Both the position numbers and the translations under genes were made by a program. This document shows positions 61,953 to 64,000 of a stretch of DNA of 64,000 bases, piece by piece. Source of the DNA: Candidatus Phosphoribacter hodrii (lineage in GTDB: Bacteria > Actinomycetota > Actinomycetes > Actinomycetales > Dermatophilaceae); NCBI GenBank assembly GCA_016707175.1, contig JADJIB010000002.1:248001-312000 (forward strand), in the 5' to 3' direction. The first letter of the stretch is position 1, and every line of letters starts with the position of its first letter. The notes below the pieces were generated by a model that had not been told where the DNA came from, searched no databases, and saw only the letters and a program-made list of their open reading frames with translations.

Positions 61953-62432
61953 TTGGACTTCCAGGGCTCCAGGGAAGCCGAAGAACGTGAGATCGAAGCG
62001 GCTCTGGTGCGGCACATCACTGACTTCCTTCTTGAGCTCGGCGCGGGCTTTGCCTACGTAGGGCGACAGGTCCACATCGAGGTCGGAGGCGACGATTTCT
62101 TCCTCGATCTGCTCTTCTACCACCTCAAACTTCGGAGCTACTTCGTCATCGAGTTGAAGGGTGGCAAGTTCAAGCCGGAGCATCTCGGGCAGCTCGGGTT
62201 CTACATGACCGCTGTCGACGCGCAGATCAAGGCCGCCGACGACAACCCCACGATCGGCCTGCTCCTGTGCAAGTCCAAGAACGAGGTGGTGGCCGAGTAC
62301 GCCCTGCGCGACACGGCGCGACCGTTGGGTGTGGCTGAAGTCGAGCTCGCGGAGTCGCTGCCCGAACGACTCCAGACGAGCCTGCCCACAATCGAGCAGA
62401 TCGAGCGAGAGTTGGCGGGCGAGACGACGTGA
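61953..62432 (+). pseudogene. Truncated YhcG-type PDDEXK nuclease (DUF1016 C-terminal domain)
   Basis: The 159 codons encode a complete PDDEXK-like C-terminal domain: LVRHITDFLLELGAGFAYVG, HIEVGGDDFFLDLLFYH (catalytic Asp), YFVIELKGGKF (ExK) and TIGLLLCKSKNEVVAEYAL. Intact family members have about 340-360 residues with an N-terminal DUF1016_N domain. Here it is missing or scattered. Just upstream the other frame reads SLKDPT, which should be fused in frame to LDFQGS, so a frameshift separates them. The only available start is a TTG. YhcG homologues are linked to phage defence and toxin-antitoxin islands. Confidence 0.75.
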
Positions 62433-62463
62433 GTGGCACGCCGAACGGGTTACCTTGACAGGC

Positions 62464-64000
62464 ATGCCGAACCGACTCGCGCAGGCCCTCAGCCCCTACC
62501 TGCGTCAACATGCCGACAACCCGGTCGACTGGTGGGAGTGGTCGGAGGCGGCCTTCGCGGAGGCTCGTCACCGCGACGTCCCGGTCCTGTTGTCCGTCGG
62601 GTATGCCGCGTGCCACTGGTGCCACGTCATGGCCCACGAGTCCTTCGAGAAGGACGACGTGGCCGCGGCGGTCAACGCCGGCTTCGTCGCCGTCAAGGTC
62701 GATCGCGAGGAACGCCCGGATGTCGACGCCGTCTACATGGCCGCCACCGTGGCACTCACCGGCTCGGGTGGCTGGCCGATGACCGTGTTGCTCACCCCCG
62801 AGGGCGAGCCGTTCTGGTGCGGGACCTACCTGCCGCGCGAGCAGTTCCTTGGCCTCCTCGACGCAGCGTCGTCGGCCTGGGCTGATCGGCGCGGGGCGAT
62901 CCAAGCCAGCAGTGCCCAGATCATGGCGGCGGTGCGTTCGCAGGTCGCGCCGACCGCGCCGGAACCGATCACGCGGCATACCGTGGCGGACGCGGTGACC
63001 CGGCTGGGACGCGCGGCCGACCCGGTCAACGGGGGCTTCGGCCGCGCGCCGAAGTTCCCCGCCGCGATGGTGCTGGAGTTCCTGCTGCGCCACCACGGGC
63101 GGACCGGCTCGCCCGAAGCGCTCGGCCTCGTCGAGGAGGCCTGCACGGCCATGGCGCGCGGCGGCATCTACGACCAACTCGCCGGCGGCTTCGCCAGGTA
63201 TGCCGTGGACGCCGCCTGGGTGGTCCCGCACTTCGAGAAGATGCTCTACGACAACGCTCTGTTGGCCCGGGTCTACGCGCACTGGTGGCGCGCCACGGGG
63301 TCGCCCCTCGCGGCTCGGATCGCCGTCGAGACCTGTGAGTTCATCGTGCGCGAATTGGGCACTGCCCAAGGCGGATTCGCGGCAGCGCTGGACGCCGACA
63401 CCGACGGCGTCGAAGGCCTGACCTATGTCTGGTCCAGGGCCGAGTTGGTCGAGGTGTTGGGCGCCGAGGACGGGGATCGGGCCGCGGACCTGCTCACGGT
63501 GACCGCCGAGGGGACCTTCGAACACGGCCGATCGACGCTGCAGTTGCAGGGCGATCCCGACGACCCGTCGTGGTGGGCGGGGGTGCGCACCAGGCTGTTG
63601 GCAGCCCGAGCCACCCGACCGCAACCGGCCCGTGACGACAAGGTCGTCACCTCGTGGAACGGGCTAGCGATCGCCGCGCTCGCCGAGGTTGGCACCCTGC
63701 TGGGGCGGGCCGATTTCGTTGCGGCAGCGGCAGCCGCGGCAGAGCTGATCCTTGACCTGCACCTCGTCGATGGTCGGCTGCGGCGAGTCTCGCGGGACGG
63801 ATCAGTCGGGACGGCACAGGGGTGCGCCGACGACTACGGGAACCTCGCCGAAGGCCTGTTGACCCTGGCCCAGGTCACCGGGGAGGCCCGGTGGCTCTCG
63901 GTTGCGGGGACGCTCCTCGACACGGCCGTCGCCCTGTTCGGCGACGCGGACAACGAGGCCCCGGGCACGTTCTACGACACGCCGGGCATCGCTGACGACA
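62464..64000 (+). CDS. DUF255 thioredoxin-domain protein, YyaL type (partial, 3' end outside window)
   Basis: The 512 visible codons start at the ATG MPNRLAQALSPYLRQHADNP. The N-terminal DsbH-like thioredoxin domain has GYAACHWCHVMAHESFEKDD and VKVDREERPDVDAVYM, followed by GGWPMTVLLTPEG. The rest is an (alpha/alpha)6-barrel-like region (GGIYDQLAGGFARYAVD, VPHFEKMLYDNA, ALDADTDGVEG, VVTSWNGLAIAAL). Family proteins are about 650-700 residues, so roughly a quarter is missing. Its biochemical role is not settled, and cellobiose/N-acylglucosamine epimerase-like folds suggest sugar chemistry. Confidence 0.92.
   Translation, partial: MPNRLAQALSPYLRQHADNPVDWWEWSEAAFAEARHRDVPVLLSVGYAACHWCHVMAHESFEKDDVAAAVNAGFVAVKVDREERPDVDAVYMAATVALTGSGGWPMTVLLTPEGEPFWCGTYLPREQFLGLLDAASSAWADRRGAIQASSAQIMAAVRSQVAPTAPEPITRHTVADAVTRLGRAADPVNGGFGRAPKFPAAMVLEFLLRHHGRTGSPEALGLVEEACTAMARGGIYDQLAGGFARYAVDAAWVVPHFEKMLYDNALLARVYAHWWRATGSPLAARIAVETCEFIVRELGTAQGGFAAALDADTDGVEGLTYVWSRAELVEVLGAEDGDRAADLLTVTAEGTFEHGRSTLQLQGDPDDPSWWAGVRTRLLAARATRPQPARDDKVVTSWNGLAIAALAEVGTLLGRADFVAAAAAAAELILDLHLVDGRLRRVSRDGSVGTAQGCADDYGNLAEGLLTLAQVTGEARWLSVAGTLLDTAVALFGDADNEAPGTFYDTPGIADD

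Overview
The window is high-G+C DNA from an actinobacterium, most likely a Micrococcales member of the Intrasporangiaceae/Dermatophilaceae type. The evidence is RbpA, WhiA, a mycothiol-dependent isomerase, a CoaE-GrpB fusion, a DUF4439 lipoprotein beside rimP, and actinobacterial gene order (uvrC-rapZ-yvcK-whiA-gap-pgk-tpiA-secG-rbpA). The genus is inference. Nearly every base is coding, genes often overlap by 4 nt, and GTG starts are common. No tRNA, rRNA, CRISPR array or intact insertion sequence was seen.

Layout. 0-9.1 kb (minus strand): NER nuclease uvrC, the rapZ/yvcK/whiA regulators, the glycolytic block gap-pgk-tpiA, then secG and the start of rbpA. 9.2-15.5 kb: a Tat-type Rieske lipoprotein divergent from a five-gene branched-chain amino acid ABC transporter (livKHMGF), with strong hairpins after livK and after livF. 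15.5-21.5 kb: an MfpA/Qnr-like pentapeptide protein coupled to uvrA, two metallo-beta-lactamase-fold hydrolases and a mycothiol-dependent isomerase. 21.6-30.6 kb: a lipid locus. On the minus strand it runs wax-ester/TAG synthase, a fused acyl-thioester reductase of the cyanobacterial AAR type, an SDR and an alpha/beta hydrolase. Divergent from these are an aldehyde dehydrogenase and a GMC alcohol oxidase. 30.6-36.3 kb: a beta-lactamase-fold protein, an NlpC/P60 protein, MmcQ/YjbR, TerC and an iron-regulated feoABC operon. 36.4-49.6 kb: uvrB, coaE-grpB, a CoA transferase, a glycolate-oxidase-type flavoenzyme, a DivIVA-domain protein, a radical SAM protein, a fatty acyl-CoA ligase and a DUF4442 thioesterase-like protein. 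49.6-57.4 kb (minus): the ribosome maturation/translation operon rimP-nusA-ylxR-infB-rbfA-truB-ribF. 57.6-60.6 kb: DUF4439 lipoprotein, antibiotic kinase-like and VOC genes. 60.8-62.4 kb: a decayed island with remnants of an AbiEi antitoxin and a YhcG (DUF1016) nuclease. From 62.46 kb a DUF255 thioredoxin-domain protein runs off the right edge.

Two things stand out. First, the octamer GTATGCCG (or CGGCATAC) occurs about 73 times by eye, roughly one per 0.9 kb, on both strands and in every reading phase. At about 70% G+C only about two copies would be expected by chance. It appears as inverted pairs that form hairpins 40-65 nt downstream of tpiA, whiA and infB, which is how DNA uptake sequences behave in Neisseria and Pasteurellaceae. 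Second, the 22.5-30.6 kb locus contains, side by side, the activities needed to reduce an acyl thioester to aldehyde, reduce the aldehyde to alcohol, esterify the alcohol to a wax ester, and oxidise the alcohol back to acid. The reductase carries an extra N-terminal half of about 305 residues that I do not recognise.
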